Positions 29,304 through 39,214 of a stretch of DNA of 64,000 nucleotides are shown here, piece by piece. The stretch lies in NCBI GenBank assembly GCA_002720855.1, contig PBIN01000006.1, positions 1-64,000 of the forward strand, written 5' to 3'. Each line of letters begins with the position of its first letter. Positions within the stretch are counted from its first letter, which is position 1. The DNA is from Rhodospirillaceae bacterium. Lineage in GTDB: Bacteria; Pseudomonadota; Alphaproteobacteria; MPNO01; UBA2964. The notes under the pieces were generated by a model, which saw only the letters and a list, made by a program, of their open reading frames with translations, was not told the DNA's origin and searched no databases. The position numbers were made by a program, and so were the translations under genes.

Positions 29304-30306
29304 CCGAACCGAACAGATAAACGAATTTCTTGAAAGCAATGGTTGGGGCGGCGTAAGCCCGCAAGCTCTGACAGGTGACGCCTCATTCCGACGATATTTC
29401 AGGCTTCAGGACGGAGAGCGCCGAGCTATGTTGATGGATGCGCCGCCGCCAAAGGAAAACGTCGTTCCTTTTCTAGAAATTGCGCGGCATCTATCGGGAT
29501 TAGGGTACAGCGCACCAGAAATTTATGCTGAGGATCAGGATGCCGGTTTTATTTTGCTGGAGGATTTTGGTGATGCGACTTTTACCCATCTTTTATCCGC
29601 CGGGACTGAAGAAAAATCACTTTACCTTTTGGCAACAGACGTCCTTATCGATTTGCATCGTCGGCCAATGTCCGAAGCCGTTCCTAAAAACTTGCCGGAA
29701 TACGATCTTGGAAAATTAATGTCGGAAGCCGAGTTGTTTACTGATTGGTTTATACCATGGGCGACCGGGGGAACCCTTTCCGAAAACGCCAAAACCGACT
29801 ATCGCAACAATTGGCAATCTCTACTATCAGATCAGGAGGCAATTCCTACAAGTCTGGTTTTACGGGATTATCATGTTGATAATTTAATGCGGCTCGATAA
29901 TAGTAAGGGAATCGCTGCCTGTGGTTTATTGGATTTTCAAGATGCAGTTGTTGGACCGGTGACCTATGACGTGATGTCGCTGATTGAGGATGCAAGGCGC
30001 GACGTTTCGCCAGAAACAGCTGCTGCGGTTAAGGCGCGGTATCTGGAGGCCTTTCCGGCAATTGATCCCGTAGAGTTCGATCGCTCGATAGCGATACTGG
30101 GTGCGCAACGCCATGCCAAAGTAATTGGTATATTTACGCGTCTGTGCGTACGCGATGAAAAGCCCGTTTATCTCGATCATATCCCGCGGGTTTGGCGCTT
30201 GCTTGAAGCCGCGTGTGGGCATGCCGACCTGAAACAGATGAAAAGGTGGCTTGATGAGCATGTTCCCTCGGATAAACGGTCCGTACCCGAAGGGTTTGAG
30301 ACCTGA
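29296..30306 (+). CDS. amgK: Aminoglycoside phosphotransferase-fold sugar kinase, AmgK-like
   Basis: A 336-residue kinase of the APH fold. It has TGDASFRRYFRL near the N-terminus, LRDYHVDNLM as the catalytic loop and GLLDFQDAVVGPVTYD as the metal-binding loop. The last two are typical of AmgK, the anomeric N-acetylmuramate/N-acetylglucosamine kinase of the cell-wall recycling pathway in Pseudomonas. The next gene is a MurU-type nucleotidyltransferase, the pathway partner, which strengthens the call. Such a bypass of de novo UDP-MurNAc synthesis is associated with intrinsic fosfomycin tolerance in other bacteria. Confidence 0.85.
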   Translation: MANRTEQINEFLESNGWGGVSPQALTGDASFRRYFRLQDGERRAMLMDAPPPKENVVPFLEIARHLSGLGYSAPEIYAEDQDAGFILLEDFGDATFTHLLSAGTEEKSLYLLATDVLIDLHRRPMSEAVPKNLPEYDLGKLMSEAELFTDWFIPWATGGTLSENAKTDYRNNWQSLLSDQEAIPTSLVLRDYHVDNLMRLDNSKGIAACGLLDFQDAVVGPVTYDVMSLIEDARRDVSPETAAAVKARYLEAFPAIDPVEFDRSIAILGAQRHAKVIGIFTRLCVRDEKPVYLDHIPRVWRLLEAACGHADLKQMKRWLDEHVPSDKRSVPEGFET

Positions 30307-30332
30307 TTTCGGGGAACACGCCAAAGCATGCT

Positions 30333-31058
30333 ATGGTGCTTGCGGCGGGGCTAGGTCTTCGTATGCGCCCGATAACCGAAAATTTGCCAAAACCTTTGAT
30401 TTTGCTCGCCGGGCGGACACTTCTCGATCATGCGTTGGATAAATTGCAGCAGGCGTCTGTCGAAACGGTCACTGTAAATGTCCATTATCTCGCGCATATG
30501 ATTGAAGATCATCTCGCCGCTCGTGCGACGCCGCGCATCCTGATTTCCGATGAGAGAGACGAATTGCTGGAGACCGGTGGCGGTGTTACTGCTGCATTAC
30601 CGACCTTGGGCAATGAACCCTTTTTTGTCGTGAATGCTGATATCGCCTGGGAGGACTCGGCATCACCTGCATTGCGACACCTGAGCCAGTATTGGCGTGA
30701 TGACGCAATGGACGCACTGCTTTTAGTTCAGCCCGTCAACGACACGACCGGATATGACGGTGCTGGTGATTATAATCGGTCCGATGACGGAAAACTTGAA
30801 CGCCGGAGAGAGAACCCGTCAGCCCCCTTTGTTTTCACCGGCGTACAGCTTTTGCATCCTCGATTGTTTGCCAATGCGCCCAAAGGGGCTTTTTCCCTGA
30901 TACGACTGTATGATGAAGCCCAAACCAAGGGCCGGTTATACGGCGCTATCCACGATGGCGCCTGGCATCATATAGGCACACCTGCCGGCTTAGATGAAGC
31001 CGAGGCCGTGTTTGGTACGATCCCACGCCGTTCAGACAAAGTGCCTGATGGCGGATAA
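30333..31058 (+). CDS. murU: N-acetylmuramate-1-phosphate uridylyltransferase MurU
   Basis: A 241-residue nucleotidyltransferase with the start MVLAAGLGLRMRPITENLPKP, including the G-x-G-x-R-M-R-P nucleotide-binding loop. It has EDHLAAR, DAGELLETGGG-like LLETGGG and FVVNADIAW as the metal site. It would convert MurNAc-1-phosphate to UDP-MurNAc after AmgK. The ATG at 30333 lacks a clear ribosome site; homologues often start a few residues earlier, and only CTG (30303) or ATT (30306) is in frame there. The addB start overlaps its end. Confidence 0.85.
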   Translation: MVLAAGLGLRMRPITENLPKPLILLAGRTLLDHALDKLQQASVETVTVNVHYLAHMIEDHLAARATPRILISDERDELLETGGGVTAALPTLGNEPFFVVNADIAWEDSASPALRHLSQYWRDDAMDALLLVQPVNDTTGYDGAGDYNRSDDGKLERRRENPSAPFVFTGVQLLHPRLFANAPKGAFSLIRLYDEAQTKGRLYGAIHDGAWHHIGTPAGLDEAEAVFGTIPRRSDKVPDGG

Positions 31059-34050
31059 GTTGACTGTCTATTCAATTCCACCCGGTGTTCCCTTTCTGGA
31101 TTCGCTGGCTTCCGGATTGCTCGAGCGGCATCATGGCGAACAATTTGGTTTAAGCGATATCAAGGTTTATTTGCCGACACGTCGAGCTTGTCGCGCTTTG
31201 ACCGAAGCATTTCTGAGGCAAAGTGACGGTAAAGCACTCTTACTGCCGCAACTCATACCTCTTGGGGAAACAGAGCAGTCCGACGAAGCCCTGACTACAG
31301 AAGATGAACCGAATGACGTCTCCACATTAGAAATCGCTCCGGCGATTTCTGACTTGCAACGTCAATTCGCATTAAGCCGGCTAATATCCGAAGCAGAGCG
31401 TCAGCGCCTGGGAGAGGAGCCGTCTCCTGCGAATGCGGCGCGCCTGGCAACAGCGTTGATTTCTCTCCTCGATCAGGTTGAAACCGAACAGTTGAGTTTT
31501 GAAGGTTTGTCGGAACTCGTCGACGAGGACTTTGCCGCCCACTGGCAGATTACCTTGGAATTTCTTCGGATCGTCACCGAACAATGGCCCAAAGTACTGG
31601 CGATCCTGGGGTGTGAGGATCCGGCGACGAGACGAAATCTTCTGAGTGCCGCACAGGTTGAAGGCTGGGAAAAAAACCCGCCATCCGGGCAAATCTATGC
31701 AGCGGGATCGACGGGCAGTATTCCGGCGACAGCTGCCCTTTTGACGGCGATTGCGGCGCTCCCTACGGGCGCCGTTATTTTGCCGGGTTATGATTCAACA
31801 TTGCATATGGATGGGCCCGTCGACCTACCGGCAACCCATCCGCAATTCGGAATGGACAACCTTTTGCGCCGCATGGGATTGCAAAATAGTGACGTTCAGC
31901 CGTGGTCCAGCGTAATTCCTGCGGGATGCGCCGAAGAGAGAGTCAGGTTAATTCGGGCGGCGACGACGCCGCCAGACAACGCCGGTCAAAAAATTGACCT
32001 GGATTTTGATAAAGCGCTAATTAACGTGAATTTTGTCACCTGCCCAACGTCACAAGAAGAAGCGGGCGTGATCGCATTGGCAATGCGGGAAACACTTGAA
32101 ACTCCCGATCGGACAGCTGCCCTCGTCACCCCGGATCGGGTTTTGGCACGAAGGGTCGCTGCCGAGTTGCGGCGTTGGGACATCGAGATTGATGATTCTG
32201 CCGGCCGGCCGCTCTCCTCAACGCCAGTAGGCACCTACCTGCAATTGCTGGCGGCCAGTTTCGCCGATCAGCTATCACCGGTTCAGTTGCTTGCTTTCTT
32301 AAAACATCCATTATCTTCCGGCGGTATAGAGACGACTGTCTTCCGAGGGCGGGTGCGCCTGCTTGAAAGATTGGTATTGCGGGGCCCTCGGCCTGGGCCA
32401 GGCTTTGACGGCCTTACTTCTTTATTGGGAAATATAGCGGAAGGTGATTCATCCACTACTGAAGATGCGCGCCTTCTGGAAGATTGGATTTCCAATATTC
32501 AAGTTCAGGCATCTACTTTTGAATCGCTGCTATCGACCGACATGAAGATGCCATTAGCGGAGTTGGTCGACGCCCACATTCAACTGGCGGAGAAAATTGC
32601 TGCAACCAGCGATACGAGTGGGCCGGATCGATTGTGGTCAGGCGATAATGGCGAAGCAGCCGCCAAGTTTATCTCAGATCTCCTGGAATCAGCGGCAACA
32701 TTTCCGGCAATTACGGGTACCGATTATCCGGCCCTGCTTGATGTCTTGATGAGTGCCCAAATTGTCCGGCCGCGATTTGGAACGCATCCGCGTCTTCATA
32801 TTTGGGGTTTGCTGGAGGCCCGTATGCAGCATGCGGATTTAATGTGCCTAGGCGGCTTAAATGAATCGGTGTGGCCCAGAGAACCAGCTGCTGATCCGTG
32901 GATGAGCCGCCCCATGCGCGAATCTTTCGGTTTGCCACCGGCAGAGCGTCGCATCGGCTTAAGTGCTCATGATTTTGTTCAGGCATTCTGTGCCGAAAAG
33001 GTCTTGGTGACCCGGGCGGAACGCGTCGAGGGCACACCGACAGTTCCAGCACGGTGGTTGTTGCGCCTCGATAATGTTTTGGAGGGTGGCGGAGAAAAGG
33101 GACTTAGAGCGAGAGAAAATGCGACAAATAGAACAGACTTTCTTGGATGGCAGGCGGCGCTGGATTTGCCTGAGACTGTTCAGCCGGGAGAGGCACCATC
33201 ACCGTGTCCGCCGGTAAGTGCGCGTCCGCGCCAGCTTTCTGTTACTCAGGTGGAAACCTGGATGCGCGATCCTTATGCGATTTATGCGCGGCACATTCTA
33301 AAGCTCCGACCAATGGAAGTTATCGATGCGGATCCCGGCGCAGCGGAACGCGGCACAATGGTTCATGACGCACTTGATCGGTTTGTGCGTGAGAATCCCG
33401 ACAGTCTGCCTGACGATGTTCTTCGGGCACTTCGTGATACCGGGATTGCGGCATTTGGCAACGCCCTTGCTTTACCCGGTGTCTGGGCTTTCTGGTGGCC
33501 GCGCTATGAGCGAATTATTGAGTGGTTTGCCAAAACGGAGTCGCAATATCGGCAAAACGTCAGCAAGACCCACACCGAAGTAGCCGGCAAACTCCTGATT
33601 AAATCCGGCGAATCGGACTTTACCTTGATTGCTAAAGCCGACCGTGTTGACGAATTGATGGACGGCACTATTAGCATAATTGATTACAAAACCGGCACCC
33701 CCCCAAGTGGCGCCGATATTTCTCTTGGGTTTGCACCGCAACTCCCTTTGGAAGCCGCAATTGCGATTAATGGAGGGTTTTCGTCAACACCGGCGGCACC
33801 TGTTTCGCTTCTGGAATTCTGGAGACTAAGTGGCGGCGAGCCTGCTGGAGAACGCCGTCCGGCGGGGAAGGATATTGAAGCGTTGGCCGCTGCTTCACTC
33901 AAAGGCCTAACCGATCTCGTCGCACGATATCGCGATCCTGAAACACCCTATCTGTCTCAACCAGACCCCTCCTACGCACCGATTTGGTCTGACTACACTC
34001 ACCTGGCACGCGTGCTTGAATGGTCCTCAATCGAGGGCGGCAGCGAATGA
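31048..34050 (+). CDS. addB: Double-strand break repair protein AddB
   Basis: A 1000-residue AddB of the alphaproteobacterial type. The N-terminal region is an inactive helicase-like fold (VYLPTRRACRALTEAFL). The C-terminal PD-(D/E)XK nuclease is visible as RGTMVHDALDRF and VDELMDGTISIIDYKTG. No iron-sulfur cysteine cluster was evident in the nuclease, which is common in this class. AddAB processes broken DNA ends for RecA. The ATG at 31048 overlaps murU by 11 bp, and addA overlaps its stop by 4 bp. Confidence 0.93.
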   Translation: MADKLTVYSIPPGVPFLDSLASGLLERHHGEQFGLSDIKVYLPTRRACRALTEAFLRQSDGKALLLPQLIPLGETEQSDEALTTEDEPNDVSTLEIAPAISDLQRQFALSRLISEAERQRLGEEPSPANAARLATALISLLDQVETEQLSFEGLSELVDEDFAAHWQITLEFLRIVTEQWPKVLAILGCEDPATRRNLLSAAQVEGWEKNPPSGQIYAAGSTGSIPATAALLTAIAALPTGAVILPGYDSTLHMDGPVDLPATHPQFGMDNLLRRMGLQNSDVQPWSSVIPAGCAEERVRLIRAATTPPDNAGQKIDLDFDKALINVNFVTCPTSQEEAGVIALAMRETLETPDRTAALVTPDRVLARRVAAELRRWDIEIDDSAGRPLSSTPVGTYLQLLAASFADQLSPVQLLAFLKHPLSSGGIETTVFRGRVRLLERLVLRGPRPGPGFDGLTSLLGNIAEGDSSTTEDARLLEDWISNIQVQASTFESLLSTDMKMPLAELVDAHIQLAEKIAATSDTSGPDRLWSGDNGEAAAKFISDLLESAATFPAITGTDYPALLDVLMSAQIVRPRFGTHPRLHIWGLLEARMQHADLMCLGGLNESVWPREPAADPWMSRPMRESFGLPPAERRIGLSAHDFVQAFCAEKVLVTRAERVEGTPTVPARWLLRLDNVLEGGGEKGLRARENATNRTDFLGWQAALDLPETVQPGEAPSPCPPVSARPRQLSVTQVETWMRDPYAIYARHILKLRPMEVIDADPGAAERGTMVHDALDRFVRENPDSLPDDVLRALRDTGIAAFGNALALPGVWAFWWPRYERIIEWFAKTESQYRQNVSKTHTEVAGKLLIKSGESDFTLIAKADRVDELMDGTISIIDYKTGTPPSGADISLGFAPQLPLEAAIAINGGFSSTPAAPVSLLEFWRLSGGEPAGERRPAGKDIEALAAASLKGLTDLVARYRDPETPYLSQPDPSYAPIWSDYTHLARVLEWSSIEGGSE

Positions 34051-37000
34051 GTGTCAGAACCCTCCCTGACCCAGGTGTCGCTCAGCGGCATGCAGCAGAT
34101 CCGTCGCGATCAGTATGGGTATCAGCATCCGCCGGTACCGGAAAAACAAAAGTCCTTACGGACCGAGTTTTGTCCATATTGTTGGAGGGTACGGCCCCGC
34201 ATAAAATTTTGTGTCTAACCTTCACAAAGGCGGCGGCGGCCGAAATGGCGAACCGTATCAATCGCTCGCTCGCAGGATGGGCCATATCAGAAGAGGGAAA
34301 TCTTAAAGCGCAAATAACAGAACTGACGGGTCGCCCGGCGAACGACGATACCTTAAGGCGGGCGAGATCCCTATTTGCTGAAGTTCTGGACGTGCCAGGC
34401 GGTTTAAAAATTCAAACAGTCCACGCCTTCTGCGAATCATTGCTGGGGCGGTTTCCGCTCGAAGCAGGTCTGGCGCCTCATTTCCAGGTCATGGATGAGC
34501 GCGAAGCTGCCGAGATACAGCTGGAGGCACAGGCACGAGTTTTGACCCTGGCGCGCCAGCTTGACGATACCCGGCTCACACCAGCTTTGGCTGAGGTAGC
34601 AGGGCATATTCACGAGAGCGAATTTCATGACCTACTGGCGGATCTCTTCTCTCAAAGAGGTCGGTTGAATAGGTTGGTCGGCCGTTTCGGTGGTGTGGAC
34701 ACTCTTGCCGATGCCGTGTTCGAAACGCTTGATGTGTCGAAAGGCGAAACTGAAGAAACAATAAAGGAAGCAGCGAGTTTAGAAAAAACGTTTGATGCTG
34801 AGGCGCTAAAATGTGCCGCCGCGGCTATGGTTCAAGGCAGCAAAACCGATCTGAAACACGGCGCAATCATAGCGGACTGGCTTTCCGGAAATCGAGCGGA
34901 GCGCGCCAGAACACTATCTATCTATTTGACCGCATTTTTTACCCAGGCCGGCCAGCGCCGCGCAAAGCTCATCAATAAAGATGCCAGTGCGCTGGCCCCT
35001 GAGGCTTCGGATATTCTGGAGAGAGAGGCGGCCCGCCTGGAAGACGTATTGATGAAGATCCGCAGCGTGGTCACCGCGCGAGCCACCGAAGCCATGCTCA
35101 TTTTGCTTCAGTCTCTGTTGATGACGTATGAAAAATGTAAGCGCGATCGCGGACGCCTTGACTATGACGATTTGATCCTTGAGGCGCGTTCACTATTAGA
35201 GGCAGATGGCGGCGCATCGTGGGTAATGTTTAAGCTCGATGGTGGTATCGATCATATCCTTATCGACGAGGCGCAGGACACAAACCCTGAGCAGTGGGAG
35301 ATCGTATCAGCTCTCGCGGCAGAATTTTTCGCTGGCGAAGGCGCCCATGACATGGAACGCACCATTTTCGCTGTCGGAGACCCCAAACAATCAATTTACA
35401 GTTTTCAGCGTGCAGACCCGGAGTCTTTCGAGCGCATGAGAAGCTACTTTCGAGCGCGTGCGAATGAAATAGCCAAGCCATGGGACGACATCAATCTGGA
35501 TATATCCTTCCGATCAACAGCGTCGGTATTACAAATAGTCGACACGGTGTTCGCTCAGGAAGATGCACGACCCGGTGTTGTCGATGCAACGGACGAATTG
35601 CACCATGAAGCATTCCGCATCGGACAGGCTGGTGTTGTGGAATTATGGCCTCCAGTGTCTCCCGAAGAAACGGAAGAACTCGAACCGTGGGCGCCCCCTG
35701 TTGTTGCCCGGTGGGGTACGGATCAGCAGACAAGGCTGGCCGACGGTATCGCAGGGCAAATTCAGGATTGGTTGTCGAAAGACGAGATTCTTGAAAGTAA
35801 GAACAGACCGCTTCGGGCGGGAGATATCATGGTGCTGGTTCGGCGGCGGGGGACGTTCGTCGAAAAACTCGTGCGGGCACTCAAACGAAATAATATTCCA
35901 GTCGCTGGCGTTGACCGAATGGTTTTGAGCGATCAACTCGCGGTCCGCGATTTGATAGCGCTAGGCGAATTCATGCTATTGCCCGAGGACGAGTTGAATC
36001 TGGCAACCGTTCTCAAAGGGCCTTTGATCGGATTCAGCGAAAACGATTTATTTGATCTGGCCTATGACCGTGGCGAGGAAAATCTTTGGGCCGAATTGCG
36101 GCGACGGTCGTCAGAACGGCCAATATTTGAATTCGCGGCCAATGAATTGACGACGCTTTTGGCACGCGCTGATTTCACGCCACCGTTTGAGTTGTTCGCG
36201 GAGATACTTGGATCTAGGGGCGGTCGCAAAAAATTACTCGGGCGATTGGGCGCCGATGTTAACGATCCAATCGACGAGTTCCTGTCTCTTGCTTTCGAGT
36301 ATGAGCGGAATCAGACACCCTCGCTCCAGGGATTTTTGCATTGGCTTGACTCCGGTGAGATCGAGATCAAACGAGACCTCGAACAAGTCACCCGCGACGA
36401 AGTCAGGGTTATGACCGTACATGGATCAAAAGGTCTTCAGGCACCGATAGTGTTCTTGCCTGACAGCGTTCAGGTGCCCACCCAGTTACCCCGTTTCTTA
36501 TGGAGTGATGACGGCATGTTTTTATGGCCACCACGGCGCCGATTTGCAGAGACAGTCTGCGAAGCAGCTTTGAAATCGGCCATTGAAACCCGAGATCGGG
36601 AGTACCGGCGGCTTTTGTACGTGGCGATGACACGCTCGGAAGATCGACTATATGTCTGTGGCTGGAATACGCGGCGGCAGGCCACAAAAGGGAACTGGCA
36701 CGAGTTGGTTGAATCCGCAATGAAAGCAACGGCTGATCCATTCGATTTTGACAATACCCAACTAACCTCTCAGGGGTGGGTAGGTACCGGCTGGCGCCTG
36801 ACAAGTCCACAGGAGCAGGAACCCGAAATTCTTCGCGATCACGGTGGTGCTGCGGCAGCACCCAAAGAAGTACCTGATTGGGCGCGTCGGCTGCCGCCGC
36901 CCGAACCCGTACCGCCAAGGCCTTTGGTGCCGTCCCGGCCAGACGATTCGGAACCCTCAACGCGATCACCCATCGACGGAGACACATCCACGCCTTTCCG

Positions 37001-37496
37001 GCGGGGTTTAATCATCCATCATTTGCTTCAACTATTGCCGGAAATTCCTGAGCGGAAGAGAAAAGCCGCTGCGGAAAGGTATTTGGCGCGCGCTGTCCAT
37101 GAGTTGTCTGAGGAAGAACAAAAAGAATATGCATCGGAAGTTTTCGCCATTCTTTCCGACAACAAATTTTCAGATCTTTTTGGTGCTGATTCGCGCTCGG
37201 AGGTCCCGATAACCGGAAATTTGGGAGAACACGTCGTCGCCGGCCAGGTCGACAGGCTGGTTGTTATAAAAGATCGTATAAAGATAATCGACTACAAGTC
37301 TAATAGGCCGCCGCCCGGCAAGGTGGAGGACGTCCCGCAGGTCTATATCCGCCAAATGGCAGCCTATCGGGCTGTACTACAATCTGCGTTCCCTCATCAC
37401 TCCATTGATTGTGCCTTGTTGTGGACCGATGCTCCTTATTTGATGGAACTGCCAGGAAATATACTCGATGGATATTTCGATGATTTGGACGCTTGA
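34047..37496 (+). CDS. addA: Double-strand break repair helicase AddA
   Basis: A 1149-residue UvrD-type helicase-nuclease. Walker A is SASAGTGKTKVL, motif II is IDEAQDTNPEQW, motif III AVGDPKQSIYSFQ and motif VI YVAMTRSEDRLYV. The C-terminal nuclease has GQVDRLVVI and IIDYKSNRPP. It is the motor partner of AddB, and the ATGA overlap shows coupling. An in-frame upstream start at 34020 lies inside addB and is disfavoured. Confidence 0.95.
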   Translation: MSVRTLPDPGVAQRHAADPSRSVWVSASAGTGKTKVLTDRVLSILLEGTAPHKILCLTFTKAAAAEMANRINRSLAGWAISEEGNLKAQITELTGRPANDDTLRRARSLFAEVLDVPGGLKIQTVHAFCESLLGRFPLEAGLAPHFQVMDEREAAEIQLEAQARVLTLARQLDDTRLTPALAEVAGHIHESEFHDLLADLFSQRGRLNRLVGRFGGVDTLADAVFETLDVSKGETEETIKEAASLEKTFDAEALKCAAAAMVQGSKTDLKHGAIIADWLSGNRAERARTLSIYLTAFFTQAGQRRAKLINKDASALAPEASDILEREAARLEDVLMKIRSVVTARATEAMLILLQSLLMTYEKCKRDRGRLDYDDLILEARSLLEADGGASWVMFKLDGGIDHILIDEAQDTNPEQWEIVSALAAEFFAGEGAHDMERTIFAVGDPKQSIYSFQRADPESFERMRSYFRARANEIAKPWDDINLDISFRSTASVLQIVDTVFAQEDARPGVVDATDELHHEAFRIGQAGVVELWPPVSPEETEELEPWAPPVVARWGTDQQTRLADGIAGQIQDWLSKDEILESKNRPLRAGDIMVLVRRRGTFVEKLVRALKRNNIPVAGVDRMVLSDQLAVRDLIALGEFMLLPEDELNLATVLKGPLIGFSENDLFDLAYDRGEENLWAELRRRSSERPIFEFAANELTTLLARADFTPPFELFAEILGSRGGRKKLLGRLGADVNDPIDEFLSLAFEYERNQTPSLQGFLHWLDSGEIEIKRDLEQVTRDEVRVMTVHGSKGLQAPIVFLPDSVQVPTQLPRFLWSDDGMFLWPPRRRFAETVCEAALKSAIETRDREYRRLLYVAMTRSEDRLYVCGWNTRRQATKGNWHELVESAMKATADPFDFDNTQLTSQGWVGTGWRLTSPQEQEPEILRDHGGAAAAPKEVPDWARRLPPPEPVPPRPLVPSRPDDSEPSTRSPIDGDTSTPFRRGLIIHHLLQLLPEIPERKRKAAAERYLARAVHELSEEEQKEYASEVFAILSDNKFSDLFGADSRSEVPITGNLGEHVVAGQVDRLVVIKDRIKIIDYKSNRPPPGKVEDVPQVYIRQMAAYRAVLQSAFPHHSIDCALLWTDAPYLMELPGNILDGYFDDLDA

Positions 37497-37569
37497 CGGT
37501 TTCCAATCCGCTTCCTAGTTTGAAGGTACGCGAACAAAAATTTTATGCTGAAGGCTGAAAGGAAAACCA

Positions 37570-37890
37570 ATGGCTAGCAAACCTATATCAGATGACTCTT
37601 TTGATTCTGACGTATTGAAGGCGGAAGGACCGGTTCTTGTCGATTTTTGGGCGGAATGGTGCGGTCCCTGCAAGCAGATTGGTCCTTCGCTTGAAGAGAT
37701 TGCAGCTGAAATGGATGGCAAGCTCACCGTGACCAAGATCAATATTGACGAAAACCCTGAAACGCCCACCAAGCTCGGCGTACGCGGGATTCCGACATTG
37801 ATGATATTTAAGGATGGCGAAGTGGCTGCGACCAAAGTCGGTGCATTGCCCAAAAGTCAATTGGTCGAGTGGATTAACGAATCTCTTTAG
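37570..37890 (+). CDS. trxA: Thioredoxin
   Basis: A 106-residue thioredoxin with the WCGPC active site (30-34), the buried aspartate in VLVDFWA and the cis-proline in GIPTLMIF. It has no signal peptide, so it is the cytoplasmic reductant. It follows addA by 73 bp with a separate AGG ribosome site, and trxA directly after addA is a conserved alphaproteobacterial order. Confidence 0.97.
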   Translation: MASKPISDDSFDSDVLKAEGPVLVDFWAEWCGPCKQIGPSLEEIAAEMDGKLTVTKINIDENPETPTKLGVRGIPTLMIFKDGEVAATKVGALPKSQLVEWINESL

Positions 37891-37912
37891 CCATAAATCC
37901 AAAGAATTACCG

Positions 37913-39214
37913 TTATAGAGCCCCGTCTTCTGGCGGGGCTTCTTCATAGGCGAGCACCGCGCCGGCGAGATAAAGCGAGCCGCAGATCAGAATGCGTCCG
38001 GGTGTTGCGGAATCGGAGACGATCAGATCGATCGCTTCTACGAAATTCTTCGCTGCTTGTGCCGGCACACCTGCTTCCAATGCGGCCCTCGCTGCATCTT
38101 CAGCTGTAAGACTTGCTTCCTCATCCGGGATCTGAATGGCCTGTAATGTTGATACTTGTTTTGCCAAAGGCGTAAGAAATGCCGTTGGGTCACGGTTATT
38201 GAGAAACCCAAATACTAAATGCAGCGGTTGGTCATCCCATTTCGCAGATGCCGCAGCCAGACCTTCAGCGGCCGCGACGTTGTGCCCGCCATCGAGCCAT
38301 AGAGACCAGCCATCGGGCAGCCGGTTGGCCAGCGCCCCTTTGAGTTTTTGTAGTCTTCCTGGCCAAAAAGCGGTTTGTATGCCTTTCCGGATGGCATCGA
38401 TCGGGATATTCAATTCATTGAGTCGGCACGCTGCGACGACAGCGGTCGCCGCATTGATGATTTGATGATCCCCCGCGAGGGAAGGTGGCGGCAAATCCTG
38501 ACTGTTTTTGCCATCCTCTAAAACGAAACCTTCTGAATTTTTTGAAAACGTCCAGTCATTTCCGTGGGTTACCAGCGGCGATGCTAATTCGCGGCCCCGT
38601 GCTGCGATAACGGAATGTGCGGATTCTTCCTGTGGGCCAATAATCGCACGTACACCCGGTTTTAAAATCCCGGCTTTTTCGAAGGCGATTTTTTCAATCG
38701 AGTCACCCAGCCAACTCATGTGATCCATTGAAATCGGTGAAATAATGGTCAACGCAGGTGTCCCGAAAACATTGGTGGCATCGAAGCGTCCACCGAGACC
38801 GGTCTCGATCAATGTGACATCGGCCGGTTGGCGCGAAAAGGCGAGAAAAGCTGCGGCGGTTGTAATCTCAAATAGGGTGATGGGGTTGCCGACATTGGCC
38901 TCCTCACATTCTTCGAGGATAGTGGTCAGTGCGTTCTCATCAATGTCTTTACCGTTAATTGAAATGCGTTCTGCGAAACGGATGAGGTGGGGCGACGTAT
39001 AGCAATTGACGCTGTATCCGGCGGCTTTGCAGATGGCTTTTAGAAAGGCGAGGGTCGACCCCTTTCCATTCGTGCCCGCGATATGGACAACTTTCGGAAG
39101 CGACCGTTCCGGATTACCCAGAGAGGCCAGAAGTGTCTCTGTTCTGCCAAGAGACAGATCGATGGCTTTTGGGTGCAGCGCGCTCAGGCGGTCGAGGACG
39201 ACGTCACTCCGCAG
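37913..39214 (-). CDS. folC: Folylpolyglutamate synthase/dihydrofolate synthase without a standard start codon
   Basis: The frame encodes a full FolC: LHPKAIDLSL, the P-loop AGTNGKGS, CYTSPHLIRFAERI, FEITTAAAF and ETGLGGRFDATN, then WLDGGHN in the C-terminal domain. From a stop codon near 39298 inward, no ATG, GTG or TTG occurs until the TTG at 38812, which would delete the ATP-binding site. The gene must start at a rarer codon, such as CTG at 39214 (433 residues, normal length), or be reached by a frameshift from accD, whose A8-C-A8 tract lies about 50-70 bp upstream. It overlaps accD's end. FolC adds glutamate to folates. Confidence 0.85.
   Translation of the reverse strand: MRSDVVLDRLSALHPKAIDLSLGRTETLLASLGNPERSLPKVVHIAGTNGKGSTLAFLKAICKAAGYSVNCYTSPHLIRFAERISINGKDIDENALTTILEECEEANVGNPITLFEITTAAAFLAFSRQPADVTLIETGLGGRFDATNVFGTPALTIISPISMDHMSWLGDSIEKIAFEKAGILKPGVRAIIGPQEESAHSVIAARGRELASPLVTHGNDWTFSKNSEGFVLEDGKNSQDLPPPSLAGDHQIINAATAVVAACRLNELNIPIDAIRKGIQTAFWPGRLQKLKGALANRLPDGWSLWLDGGHNVAAAEGLAAASAKWDDQPLHLVFGFLNNRDPTAFLTPLAKQVSTLQAIQIPDEEASLTAEDAARAALEAGVPAQAAKNFVEAIDLIVSDSATPGRILICGSLYLAGAVLAYEEAPPEDGAL
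37919..37945 (+). terminator. Terminator after trxA
   Basis: AGCCCCG and CGGGGCT form a 7-bp stem around an 8-base loop, followed by TCTTC. It lies 28 bp after trxA. It overlaps the last codons of the convergent folC gene. The T-run is poor, so efficiency is uncertain. Confidence 0.6.

Noticed and set aside
30303..30332. MurU start at CTG 30303
   Set aside because: It would restore a few residues often seen in homologues, but no ribosome site supports it and the ATG at 30333 already gives a complete nucleotide-binding loop.
30994..31047. Longer N-terminus for AddB starting at 30994
   Set aside because: It lies wholly inside murU, reads as unrelated residues, and the ATG at 31048 fits the family start and the overlap pattern.
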